Assembly (NCBI GenBank): GCA_016802295.1
Contig: JAESIW010000020.1
Location: 1,874,120-1,938,119 of the forward strand
Direction: 5' to 3'
DNA length: 64,000 bases
DNA from: Brachionus rotundiformis
Taxonomy: Eukaryota; Rotifera; Eurotatoria; Ploima; Brachionidae
The notes below the pieces were generated by a model. The model saw only the letters and a list, made by a program, of their open reading frames with translations, searched no databases and was not told the DNA's origin. Positions within the stretch are counted from its first letter, which is position 1. The number at the start of each line of letters is the position of its first letter. Shown here in pieces: positions 48,176 through 56,941 of the stretch. The translations under genes and the position numbers were made by a program.

Positions 48176-48406
48176 ATGAAATTTTTTCTTGTGAGTTCCC
48201 TTTTGCTGTTCTTTTTTATAAAAGATGTCCGTACCCAAGCTTTAGCTGATTCTAAGTCACATTACCTAAATTTCTACAAAGAAATGCTTTATCCAGCTTT
48301 CAGAAGGCATAGAGCAAGAATCAGACCAAATCATGGAAATAGAGGTTCACCAATAAAGAAAATAAGAGGTGCCCGAGATCTCGAAAAACAATGTAATTGT
48401 TTTTAA
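48176..48406 (+). CDS. Secreted FRRHRARIRP-type peptide, exon 1 copy
   Basis: 76 residues from the ATG at 48176: signal peptide (about 1-21), then ADSKSHYLNFYKEMLYPAF and RRHRARIRP, ending IRGARDLEKQCNCF. It is a paralogue of the first exons of the genes at 48623 and 23976. At the place where those two have their splice donor, this copy also has one (CAAT|GTAATT, phase 1), but no second exon is recognisable before the next gene. It may be read through to the TAA at 48406 as a short peptide. It may instead act as an alternative first exon spliced to 48895-49292, or be a truncated duplicate. Confidence 0.65.
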   Translation: MKFFLVSSLLLFFFIKDVRTQALADSKSHYLNFYKEMLYPAFRRHRARIRPNHGNRGSPIKKIRGARDLEKQCNCF

Positions 48407-48622
48407 TTATTTTCCGACAAAATAGTTAATCATTTGAGCTATTTGTTCAGTTGATTCTGTTTTTAATATAAATAAACACTTACTATAGCTTATTTAAAGG
48501 ATATACAATATATTTTAAATGTAAATGATACCATTTTAATGAAAAAGATTTTAAAAAATGATTAAAAACGTTTTCATTTAATCATCTAGCTTTAAAAATA
48601 ATCAAATTAAACCAGAAATTTT

Positions 48623-49292
48623 ATGAGATCAAGAATGCATATTTTAATTTTACTTTTAATGCACATAGGCAGTTTTGATTTGGTTCTACCACAAGCTCTG
48701 TCTGATTTCAAATCGGAAAATATTAATTTTTATAAAGAAATACTTTACCCGACATTCAGAAGACATAGGGCTCGAATTAGGCCATTTTCTAGGCTTTTGG
48801 GTGCACCTTTAAATCATATTAGAGGCGCTCGAGATACTCAAAATAATTGTAAATAAGCTAATGATTTTAATTAATCTTAATTTTCTTTTTAAAGCAAATG
48901 ACCCACAAAATCCAAGGTGTTTATATAGCATGAATTCATTGATTTGTTCTGGTTTCGATATAAAAAATAAACAGATTAGTTTTCAATGTGATGCTGATTT
49001 GGAATCTCAGCTTGGACCAAAAGTAATGGTAAACACTATGGGAAATTTATCATCAAAATCAAAAGATTATTCAGGAGTAAAATTACATCTTTTTTATTGG
49101 AATCAAAATAAGTTGATTAATTCAAACAACTCAATACATTATATGCTCAGTGATTTTAATGATAAGGGCATTAAAATCCTTGACAAAAAATGCTGGATTA
49201 AAGTGGTTGATTTTTTTGTTAATGCAGCATTTGGAAAAATATTAAATTATATGGAACCATTCAATTTTTTAGCAACTATTTTATTTATTTAA
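48623..49292 (+). CDS. Small secreted four-cysteine protein with FRRHRARIRP motif, two exons
   Basis: Exons 48623-48848 and 48895-49292 give 207 residues. Signal peptide about residues 1-24; then SENINFYKEILYPTF, RRHRARIRPF and IRGARDTQ. Exon 2 has the family Cys pattern: CLYSMNSLICSGFD, FQCDADLES and GIKILDKKCW. It is a paralogue of 23250-23976, with the intron at the same position and phase. The first exon is also closely related to 48176-48406 just upstream, indicating tandem duplication. Function unknown; extracellular by prediction. The conserved basic block could be released by proprotein convertases at RR or RxxR sites, which would make it peptide-hormone-like, but this is inference. 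Confidence 0.7.
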
Positions 49293-49482
49293 AATAAAGT
49301 GAAATTTTAAACGGTTCAAATTTAAATTTAAAATTAATCTAAACCAAATTATTTCCATCTAATTAGTACTTTTGTTTTGCTTTTATTTTTTAAATTAAAT
49401 CTTAACAGATGCATATTTTATTCAAAAACTTAATTATATTTTTCACAATCAAAACCATTCTAGCTATAAGCCAAAACTAAAA

Positions 49483-49983
49483 ATGAAAAGAATAGCTTTA
49501 TCCATTTTAATTTCTAGTTGGATTTATTCAGCAATTTGCCAAAATGGATTTGATAAAAAACTAAATAAAAGAAATCTTAATTTGGAATCTATTGAAAATA
49601 TTTTAAATCATGATATTCAATTCTTGAACGAAAAACCTGGATTATGTGTTTACTTATCAAAAACAAATTTTTTAAATTGTTTTGGAGCGAATGAAACCTT
49701 TGGTTGTGGAGTGATATCAAGATTTAATGACTTGAAAAATGTATCAGTCGAATTGACCAATTTAAAAATTGTTCAGCACAATTGTACTCTTAATTTGGTT
49801 GATAAAGAGTCCAATTTTACCATGATTTTGCCAGACACTGATAGAAAAGTTATTGTGAGCATTAAAAATGTGGACGATTTTCCAGATCCCGGAATTTTTG
49901 TAAAAAACCAAAATTGTTGGTCTAGATTATTAGTTTTTGTAGAAAATTTATTCCAAGTGAATTTTAAATTGAGTCTTTTTTAA
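49483..49983 (+). CDS. Small secreted four-cysteine protein
   Basis: Single exon, 166 residues from the ATG at 49483. Signal peptide 1-19, then a short variable stretch ending in the dibasic KR at 29-30. After that comes the family domain: C55, C66 (NCFG), C75, and C145 in GIFVKNQNCW, with one extra Cys (C101). Several N-glycosylation sequons occur (NET, NVS, NCT, NFT). The C terminus ends in FKLSLF, close to FRLSLF in the minus-strand paralogues. Among the paralogues it most resembles the three genes at 54.6-57.5 kb. No known family was recognised. Confidence 0.8.
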   Translation: MKRIALSILISSWIYSAICQNGFDKKLNKRNLNLESIENILNHDIQFLNEKPGLCVYLSKTNFLNCFGANETFGCGVISRFNDLKNVSVELTNLKIVQHNCTLNLVDKESNFTMILPDTDRKVIVSIKNVDDFPDPGIFVKNQNCWSRLLVFVENLFQVNFKLSLF

Positions 49984-50362
49984 ACCAAAACTAAACTAAA
50001 TCTTTTATATATTTAAATACTAATTTTTTGCTTATATTATAAATTTAATTTAAAAAAAAATTAATAAAAAAATCAAATATTGTATTGATTATTTTTCAAT
50101 CTTTTAAATTAATAAAGTGAAACAAGTTAATCCATAAATTTAAAATAATTAAAATTAAAATTTTAAAATTATATTTCAAAATTTAATATCAAAATGTATA
50201 TTCTTTATTTTTATTCTATTCTATTCAATTGAAGTTTCGAAAAATGCATGCTGAATTTTCACACTTAAATCTCTTTCTAGAATTGTAAATCATCTAAGTT
50301 AAATCAAAAATAAATCAAAATTTTTTGCTTCGAATAGGCTTATTAGATTGCTTTATGATGCA
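49984..50362. other. Spacer in secreted-protein cluster
   Basis: AT-rich, no gene visible; ends at the TATA element of the next gene. Confidence 0.4.
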
Positions 50363-50370
50363 TATAAAAG
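50363..50370 (+). promoter_or_regulatory. TATA box of the secreted-protein gene at 50439
   Basis: TATAAAAG stands in a slightly less AT-rich context 69 bp before the ATG, a normal distance for a short 5' UTR. Confidence 0.55.
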
Positions 50371-50438
50371 GAAGATCAAAAATCTTAGTAATATTTTATA
50401 AAATAGATTTACTTAAGCGTTCATAAATATAAAATATA

Positions 50439-51053
50439 ATGCAATTGGTTTTGGTAGCTAGTATTTTGTTTTTATCACAAACATGCTTTGGAAATTTTGA
50501 TCCTTCATCAGGACAAGGACCAGCACCTGCACCTCCAGCTCCTCCAATGATGCCTCCAATGTTTCCTTCAATTCTACCTCCAATTATTCCTCCGGCTCTT
50601 CTATTTGCTCAACCCTTCTTGGCCAGAAATCTTTTATTAAGTACTCTTCTTTTGGGAAAACGAGAAGTCTTGCCATCATCTGAAGAAACTGTTGAGTCAA
50701 GCGTTTGTGAATACACCTTGGGAAGTCTTTCATTGAATTGCCAAGGATTAAATGAAACAATTAGTTGCGATGTTACAGAAAAATTGGACGATTTGCCAAA
50801 ATTAGACCTAAATTTAAAGGAACTTCTTTTGGTTAGGAAAAATGAAACCGATACAAGTGTTCTAAATATTGTGGATGAAGAGACAGATTTCACTTTTACT
50901 AGACCTGATACCCAAGATGAAATTTCTTTATCTATTTACAATTCTGAAGATATCAATGTACCTGGTTTGGTTGTAACAGACCAGGAATGTTGGAATCAAG
51001 TTGAAAAAATGTACGAAGAATCCTCATTTGTTACGATGAATCTAAAATTATAA
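50439..51053 (+). CDS. Small secreted four-cysteine protein with proline-rich propeptide
   Basis: Single exon, 204 residues. Signal peptide about 1-18, then a Pro/Ala/Met-rich segment (residues 27-55, for example PAPAPPAPPMMPPMFPS), then LLLGKREV with a GKR site at 73-75. The family domain follows: C90, C101 (NCQG), C110, C184 in GLVVTDQECW. The GKR tripeptide is what prohormone convertases and the amidation enzyme recognise in peptide precursors, but here it also fits simple removal of a propeptide. Acidic residues are common in the domain. Function unknown. Confidence 0.8.
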   Translation: MQLVLVASILFLSQTCFGNFDPSSGQGPAPAPPAPPMMPPMFPSILPPIIPPALLFAQPFLARNLLLSTLLLGKREVLPSSEETVESSVCEYTLGSLSLNCQGLNETISCDVTEKLDDLPKLDLNLKELLLVRKNETDTSVLNIVDEETDFTFTRPDTQDEISLSIYNSEDINVPGLVVTDQECWNQVEKMYEESSFVTMNLKL

Positions 51054-51274
51054 AATAATTCATTTTATTTTTCAATTATCTTTATGAATTTTTTAAATCG
51101 AATTTTGTAGTCAATTTTTAGTCTAAAATATTTAAATTTTAATTAAATTAAAAGTTAATAAATAATTATTTAAAAAATTTAAAATTTGTCATTTCTTATA
51201 GCTAAAAAGTTAATTTTATTTTGAAAAATATCATAAACTCAAATTTAAAATTGTTTAAAAATTTTTTTCAAAAA

Positions 51275-52478
51275 ATGAACATTGCCGCTCAGATAAACCG
51301 TGCTCATTATTTGTTTCGAGCAAATCCATTCAAAACAATCGATTCACTGTCTGAACTAATCAATCAAAACTTATACCTTACCAAATATAAAGATGTAGCC
51401 TTGCTTAACAAGCCTCCTGGATTTATTTTTTCCAGTATTATTTTCAAAAATAATTAAAATATAGGTTTATTAATTTTCAAAGATAAGGGAAACGATAGTA
51501 AAGGTTTAATTCCAATCTTATGCCAAAATATAAAAGACAAACTAAACTGGCCAACTGTGCTACGAATTCCCATAGTTACTGAGTATGATTCTTGTATACA
51601 AGAGTTTTTTTTGTTTAATAAGTTAACCAAGTGACCAAGCTGGTATATTTATGCTAGCATCGAATAAGGAAACATTCAATTTGGCAAAAAAGACCATGAA
51701 GGAAATGTTTCCTTCGCAACACACATCTTTTTTGAAATTTTAGTACATTTTCATCTAAATTTTTTTATTTTAAAAATAAATTAATTATTAAGCGCAATCA
51801 CTACCTATATTCCGAGTTTAAAGCATTCAAAGCAAATTCTTCACCTGAACTATGAGAATATCTATAACGACTTGTTAAATTTTGAAGTTGCCGAGCCATC
51901 CAAAAATGCTTTGAAAACCAACCGAATTATATCATACCAAATTGAGCATGACGTAGTCGATGTGAACAAAGACTTGAATGTCGCTTTGGTTCGGTTCAAC
52001 ACATCTTGGCGTATTTATTATTTTTAAATAGTTTTGAAACAAAAATAATGTTTGAAATAATCAATAGATAATGGTGATGGTATCTTGTATTACGCAATGA
52101 AAAATTTGTTTCCTATTTTAGGAGATCATCGCTATTCGCCAAGAGTTAAGACCCTATTGGGAAAACCAGTTTTAGTAGCTAACCAACGTGATCAAAAACC
52201 ATCTCCGCAAGTAATGTTAAAGCTAACAACAACAATTTAAATTTACAGATAATTTTAAACATATTTATTTAAAGATACTGAGCAAACATGTTCAACAATG
52301 TTTACAAATCAATGATTATATACGAGATATAGTGCCATTGCACTTACAACTTTATGAAATAAATCTAGAAAAAAAATTTAAAAAACAAAAGTTTATCTTA
52401 AAACAATCTGTTCCAATACAAAATTATTTTAAGCAAACTTTGGAAAATTTCTATCTAAATATTCCAAATGAACATTAA
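51275..52478 (+). CDS. RPUSD3: RPUSD3-like mitochondrial RNA pseudouridine synthase, six exons
   Basis: Exons 51275-51434, 51483-51582, 51632-51742, 51793-52010, 52068-52210 and 52275-52478 keep phase and give 311 residues. RPUSD3 belongs to the RluA-type synthases and is reported to act on mitochondrial mRNA. Visible features: LLNKPPGF at the fold's entry, TDDQAGIFMLASNKE at the catalytic loop, FYAITTYIP, and the diagnostic C-terminal block LFPILGDHRYSPRVKTLLG. The canonical catalytic motif is RLDxxTSG; here the aligned stretch reads IVTDDQAG, so the usual Asp position is Thr. Human RPUSD3 is also degenerate there, which supports the assignment. It lies between two halves of the secreted-protein cluster and ends 7 bp before the stop of the convergent gene. 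Confidence 0.85.
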
Positions 52479-52485
52479 ATAAAAC

Positions 52486-53397
52486 TTAAAAATCAAAATC
52501 TTGTTTAAACTCATTGTTTATGTCTATTTGTCCATTAAACAAATTTTCCCAATAGTAATCGGCTATGGGTATTAATTCTTCGTCTTGAATCATTCTTATA
52601 CTCAATTTATTTGAATTTTTGGAAAAATATTGGCTATCTGGAATTGTCTGAGATATTTTCTGCTGCTCAAACATCTTGTAAATTTTGTCTTCTTCAGTTC
52701 TATTTTCTTTTGGCTTCTTTTCCAATCTGGTCAAAGAGCTGGGCCTAGAATTTACTGAGTCGGACAGAACAAACGAACAAACTGGTTCCTTGAAATTCTT
52801 TTTTCTAGCATTGGTTTTTTTTTGCGACAAGCTCTTGGATCTTGGCTGAGTTTTTCGCACAATACTCTGTGACATTGAGTTTTTCAAGTTTTGTGAGTCT
52901 TTGAACGGCTTAAATTTGAAGTCACCCTTCATAGATAATACTTCATCCATGTTAAAACTTTCAATTGAACCGTCATCTTTTACATTTTGTAAATTAAATG
53001 AATTGAAAAAATTGCTCAAAATTCCTAATTTCTTATTAAATTGTTCAAATTCTTTATCTTAAAAAAAAAATTAATTTTTTTCAAAATTTGATTCAATTTA
53101 CTTTGAATACGATAGCGAATTTTGGATAAACTTTGTCTTATTTTATCTAAATTTTGAACAGTTTCTCTGATTATTCTATCCGCATCTTGAATTGAATCAT
53201 GTTACTGTTTTAATTAATAAAGCAAATTTTAATTTGATACCCTCTCTTTTTGGCTCCCTTTCAATTTCGTCCTTAATTGACTCAATTTGAGCTAAGCTGA
53301 CCAGGATTTCATCGGCCTTTTTATTTTTAATAATCAATTTTTATATTCTTTTAGTTTTAAAGAATACTTGTGTAAAAAAATTTTTTCTAGATGCCAT
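52486..53397 (-). CDS. Uncharacterised coiled-coil and disordered protein, four exons
   Basis: Exons 53397-53368, 53316-53241, 53185-53102 and 53057-52486 connect in phase to 253 residues. The first 75 residues are strongly helical with heptad-like leucines and isoleucines (ADEILVSLAQIESIKDEIE; ETVQNLDKIRQSLSKI). The rest is rich in Ser, Lys, Asn and Gln, likely disordered, with a possible conserved C-terminal patch (ADYYWENLFNGQIDIN). Family not recognised; small kinetochore, cohesin-regulator and centrosomal proteins have this appearance, but there is no specific evidence. Convergent with RPUSD3, with almost no spacer. The splicing is deduced from sites and phase only. Confidence 0.55.
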
Positions 53398-53545
53398 TAA
53401 AAAATAGAAATTTTGTTTTAAAATTACAATTTATTTGATTAAAAATTATTATGGCTAAAATTTGATTATAAAAATTAAAATTTTTTACAATTCACACGAT
53501 TCTTTTTTCTAATTATTAAAATTATTGACTAAAAATTTTGTTAAG

Positions 53546-54298
53546 TTACAAAAATAAAGCTATTTGAATATCTTCTTTCTTTTTCTCTTTGACCAAGTTT
53601 GTTATCTTTTGCCAGCATAGTGAATTATTTATCATTAAGCCTGGAACATTTGTTTCATTTGAATTGAACAAAGATAAAACTATTTTTCGCTTGGTCAGCG
53701 GCTCTACAACTGTAAAATCTGAATCAGGTGTAAAAAGTTTTAGAACGCTTAGATTTTCATCTTCCTCAGGAACTAATTCCAGTCTGGAGAGCCTTAATCT
53801 GAGTTTTTCTAAACCTGATAGTTTCTGGGTTACATCACAATCAAAACTGCTATTTAGGCCATTGCAAGAGAATATTTTTCTATCACTTGAATAATTGCAA
53901 AAAGTTTTGTTTACTGGGAATTCTTCTTCGTCCATTTCCTCTTCCGACACATCTTCTTCAGTTGAATTAGCTTCTCTTTTAAAAAAGTCACGACGGAAAG
54001 GTCTTCTTCTTCTTAATTTTCTGAATCTTCTAAATCCACCGAATCCACCATGACGAAAGCCGATCAAAGGACTAGCGAGTGGAAGGGCAACAGGAACTGG
54101 GACTGGGTGTGGTACAGGTACGGCAACTGGTTGAGCCACTGGAACTGGTACTGGATGAGCAACTGCCATAGAACTTGCAACAGGCATTGAATGAGCCATT
54201 GCCATTGAATGACCCATTGCTAAAGATGGGTCAGACAATAACTGAGAGGAAGCCGAAGCATAAAAGCAGCTTAAACAAAGTAAAGCCAGAAATTTCAT
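53546..54298 (-). CDS. Small secreted four-cysteine protein with His/Met/Val/Pro repeats
   Basis: Single exon, 250 residues from the ATG at 54298. Signal peptide 1-18, then low-complexity repeats (MGHSMAMAHSMPVASSM; PVPVAQPVAVPVPHPVPVPV) and a Gly/Phe/Arg-rich basic stretch (GFRRFRKLRRRRPFRRDFF). KR at 107-108 follows, then an acidic spacer (EEDVSEEEMDEEE). The family domain has C134, C145 (SCNG), C154 and C228 (GLMINNSLCW). The N-terminal region is far longer than in its paralogues and of different composition, although the domain is clearly shared. A TATA element lies 63 bp before the start. Unknown function; structural (matrix or lorica-like) and precursor roles are both possible. Confidence 0.8.
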   Translation of the reverse strand: MKFLALLCLSCFYASASSQLLSDPSLAMGHSMAMAHSMPVASSMAVAHPVPVPVAQPVAVPVPHPVPVPVALPLASPLIGFRHGGFGGFRRFRKLRRRRPFRRDFFKREANSTEEDVSEEEMDEEEFPVNKTFCNYSSDRKIFSCNGLNSSFDCDVTQKLSGLEKLRLRLSRLELVPEEDENLSVLKLFTPDSDFTVVEPLTKRKIVLSLFNSNETNVPGLMINNSLCWQKITNLVKEKKKEDIQIALFL

Positions 54299-54656
54299 TG
54301 TTTTGGATAATTTGAGCCAAAAAATTAATTTAGAGTTATTACAGTTGATAGAATGATTGAGAATTTATAGCACTTGATTTAGAAAAAAATTACCGTGTAG
54401 AACCAAAAGTCAAAAATTCAACATAAAAGCGTGCTTTTTGTACCAAAATGAGTGTTAAGCTTAAAAAAGGATTGACTCTAAAATTGTCCTGTTATTAAAA
54501 AAATTGAAATTATCTAATAATTTATTCAGGTCGAATTGGAAAAAAAAATTAAATTAAATTTTAAATTAATATAAAAGTCATGATTTAAAGATTGTATAAT
54601 AAAATTATTAAATTAAAATTATTAATTATCATTGATTTTAAATAAAGATTTAAATT
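54299..54656. other. Spacer in secreted-protein cluster
   Basis: AT-rich; contains the TATA element of the gene ending at 54298 and no further gene. Confidence 0.4.
54361..54369 (-). promoter_or_regulatory. TATA box of the secreted-protein gene 53546-54298
   Basis: Minus-strand TATAAATTC, 63 bp before the ATG; distance and context match the other TATA elements in this cluster. Confidence 0.45.
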
Positions 54657-55256
54657 TTACAAAAAAATTCCAAGTCTAAAATCTACACTATTAAATCTTT
54701 CAAGAAAAAACCTCAAATTTGACCAGCATTCATCGCTATCTACAAAAATACCTGGACCTTCAAACTCATTTTCATTTCTCAAAGTAACAAGTACTTGGGT
54801 ATTGTTCTCAGGAACCATCATGGTAAAATTTGAGCCTTTCTCTACCAAATTCAATCTGTTATTGTCTTCAACCATTTCTAAATTGGTCAACTTAACTGAA
54901 ACATTTCTTAATTGATCCAAATGATGGGTCACTTCGCAGGCAATTGTTTCGTTACCACCGAAACATTTTAAGCTAGTTGAATTTGTTGAAAAAAAACAGA
55001 TGTTTGTATCTGTTTCATTTAGAAATTTGATATCATCATGATCAAAGAAACTTCCAGTTGAATTAAAATCAATATCTCGTTTGAAAAAATCAAAATTTTC
55101 ATCAAAATCATTGTTAAAACCTTGTTGGATTACTTGGTGTAAATGGGAAAAATTAAAGAGTCTTCGATTAAATGGACGTCTAAGAAAATTTTTATAAGAG
55201 CAAACACATGTTGTTAAAACACAAAAAATAATACAAAATAAACTTTTTTTGTACAT
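54657..55256 (-). CDS. Small secreted four-cysteine protein, mosaic copy 1
   Basis: Single exon, 199 residues. Signal peptide 1-20; basic aromatic stretch (LRRPFNRRLFNF); KR at 59-60; linker DHDDIKFLNETDTN; then domain cysteines C87, C98, C107 and a final Cys in GIFVDSDECWS. From GGNETIACEV to SDECWS it appears identical at both protein and DNA level to the genes at 55638 and 56942. Sequence on both sides differs strongly, including the last 20 residues (NLRFFLERFNSVDFRLGIFL). Sequons NET, NVS, NFT and NNT are present. Confidence 0.8.
   Translation of the reverse strand: MYKKSLFCIIFCVLTTCVCSYKNFLRRPFNRRLFNFSHLHQVIQQGFNNDFDENFDFFKRDIDFNSTGSFFDHDDIKFLNETDTNICFFSTNSTSLKCFGGNETIACEVTHHLDQLRNVSVKLTNLEMVEDNNRLNLVEKGSNFTMMVPENNTQVLVTLRNENEFEGPGIFVDSDECWSNLRFFLERFNSVDFRLGIFL
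54721..54965 (-). repeat. Identical 245-bp core shared by three paralogues, copy 1
   Basis: By eye the same sequence as 55702-55946 and 57006-57250, flanked by unrelated or strongly diverged sequence on both sides. It covers the middle of the four-cysteine domain. Confidence 0.85.
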
Positions 55257-55637
55257 TTTAAATAATTATTCTCTTTTTTTTAAAGATATAATGATATGAC
55301 TAGTTTAAAATAAGCTTCACTCTGTCTTTTTTCATAAATTTGCTTGATTTGTTTCTAGTTAAATTATAATTTTCTTTTAATTTGTAAAAATTAATTATTT
55401 AAAAAACTGATTAGACAATATTTTATTTGCTTTAGGATATTATTAATCAAAATTCATCATTCTATTTCAAAATCAGATATTTTTATTTTAATTAATTTGT
55501 AAAAGTTTTAAAAAATAAAAAGGAAAGAGTCTCAATTAAAAATTCAAAATTTAAAATTCGATTTAAAAGTCAAATAAATAAATTATCACTTAAATTAATA
55601 TAAAAATTTATAGATAAATTTTTTTTAAACAATAAAT
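55257..55637. other. Spacer in secreted-protein cluster
   Basis: AT-rich with no gene visible. Confidence 0.4.
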
Positions 55638-56022
55638 TTACAAAAAAAGGCTTAATCGAAAGTCAATCTGACCAAATTCTCTGGTAAAAAAGAGCAGACT
55701 TGACCAGCATTCATCGCTATCTACAAAAATACCTGGACCTTCAAACTCATTTTCATTTCTCAAAGTAACAAGTACTTGGGTATTGTTCTCAGGAACCATC
55801 ATGGTAAAATTTGAGCCTTTCTCTACCAAATTCAATCTGTTATTGTCTTCAACCATTTCTAAATTGGTCAACTTAACTGAAACATTTCTTAATTGATCCA
55901 AATGATGGGTCACTTCGCAGGCAATTGTTTCGTTACCACCGAAACAGTTCAAAAAATTAAAATTCGTTGAATATTTACAAAATCTTGTATCTGTTTCATT
56001 CAAAATTTTGATATCATCTTGG
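55631..56022 (-). repeat. About 390-bp block nearly identical to 56935-57326
   Basis: Begins just after the stop codon (AAATTTACAAAAAAAGGC) and ends in the linker before the propeptide, where the two genes diverge abruptly. Contains the 245-bp three-way core at 55702-55946. Confidence 0.85.
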
Positions 56023-56207
56023 CCTAAATTATCTAATTTAAGCTTTGATAAATCTCGCTTTCCAAAATTAGAAAAAAATTGACTCTGCGGTCCATTTGAT
56101 GATCTTGATCCGAAATTAAATATTGGTATTTTAAAAAATCCACCAGGACAATATACACTTGAAATTGTAATGCAAAAAATAATTGAAATTATTCCTATCT
56201 TGGACAT
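55638..56207 (-). CDS. Small secreted four-cysteine protein, mosaic copy 2
   Basis: Single exon, 189 residues. Signal peptide 1-20; variable segment with FFSNFGKRDL, giving a GKR site at 49-51; linker GQDDIKILNETDTR; domain cysteines C77, C88, C97 and a final Cys in the CW motif. It shares the 245-bp core with the other two copies. With the copy at 56942 it shares a longer block of about 390 bp, from the 3' UTR to the linker, with one visible substitution near its end. Its signal peptide and propeptide are unlike theirs. Confidence 0.8.
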   Translation of the reverse strand: MSKIGIISIIFCITISSVYCPGGFFKIPIFNFGSRSSNGPQSQFFSNFGKRDLSKLKLDNLGQDDIKILNETDTRFCKYSTNFNFLNCFGGNETIACEVTHHLDQLRNVSVKLTNLEMVEDNNRLNLVEKGSNFTMMVPENNTQVLVTLRNENEFEGPGIFVDSDECWSSLLFFTREFGQIDFRLSLFL

Positions 56208-56941
56208 TTTGCTTTTTATTGTATAACAAATATTCTTAAGCTTAATTTTTTGATTATTATATAATTTCTTAATTATTTAAATCATTCAAAAAGCTCTTAA
56301 ATTATATATTTGAAAAATCATAAACTGCTAAAGATTTTTCTATGATTAAGTTACAATTGAATTTCATGCATACACTTTAATTTTAAATATAATTAAAACA
56401 ACTTCTCTAATTGAATTTAAATGAAATAAATTAAATTTTTAAAAATTATTTTAAATAAAAAAATAACGATTTTGCTCACTTTGAAAATTAATTGAATCTT
56501 CACTTTATGTATAAATTTAATAATAATTTTTGATAGATAATATTCTTTGACATTAAATTAAATGGTTTATAATTAGCCATTTTATATTGCTGAATATCAA
56601 TAAGAATATTATAAAAAAGAACCAGAATCTGAATTTAAAGTTGTTTAAAATCAATGCTTTATTTTCAAATATTCAAATTTTTAAATATGTAAATAAAGCG
56701 TTTAAAAAATTAAATGAAGAATTTTCTTTAATTTCAGATTTTTCTTCATTATTTTTAAAATAAATTGTAAACAAATCTAATGGTAAATTCGAATATAAAA
56801 AATTTGCTAATAAAAAAAGTAATTCATCAAAACTACAATTATATCAAAAACTTAAAGTTTAGATTGATTTTTATTGAGTAAAATTAATATAATATTACAA
56901 TTGACATATTTTGTATAAAAATTAAATTTAGGTAAATAAAT
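56208..56941. other. Spacer in secreted-protein cluster
   Basis: Very AT-rich 734 bp without a recognised gene or RNA. Confidence 0.4.

Noticed and set aside
51435..51464. A 30-bp intron in the RPUSD3-like gene.
   Set aside because: Too short; the acceptor at 51482 gives a 48-bp intron, keeps phase and matches the intron length typical here.
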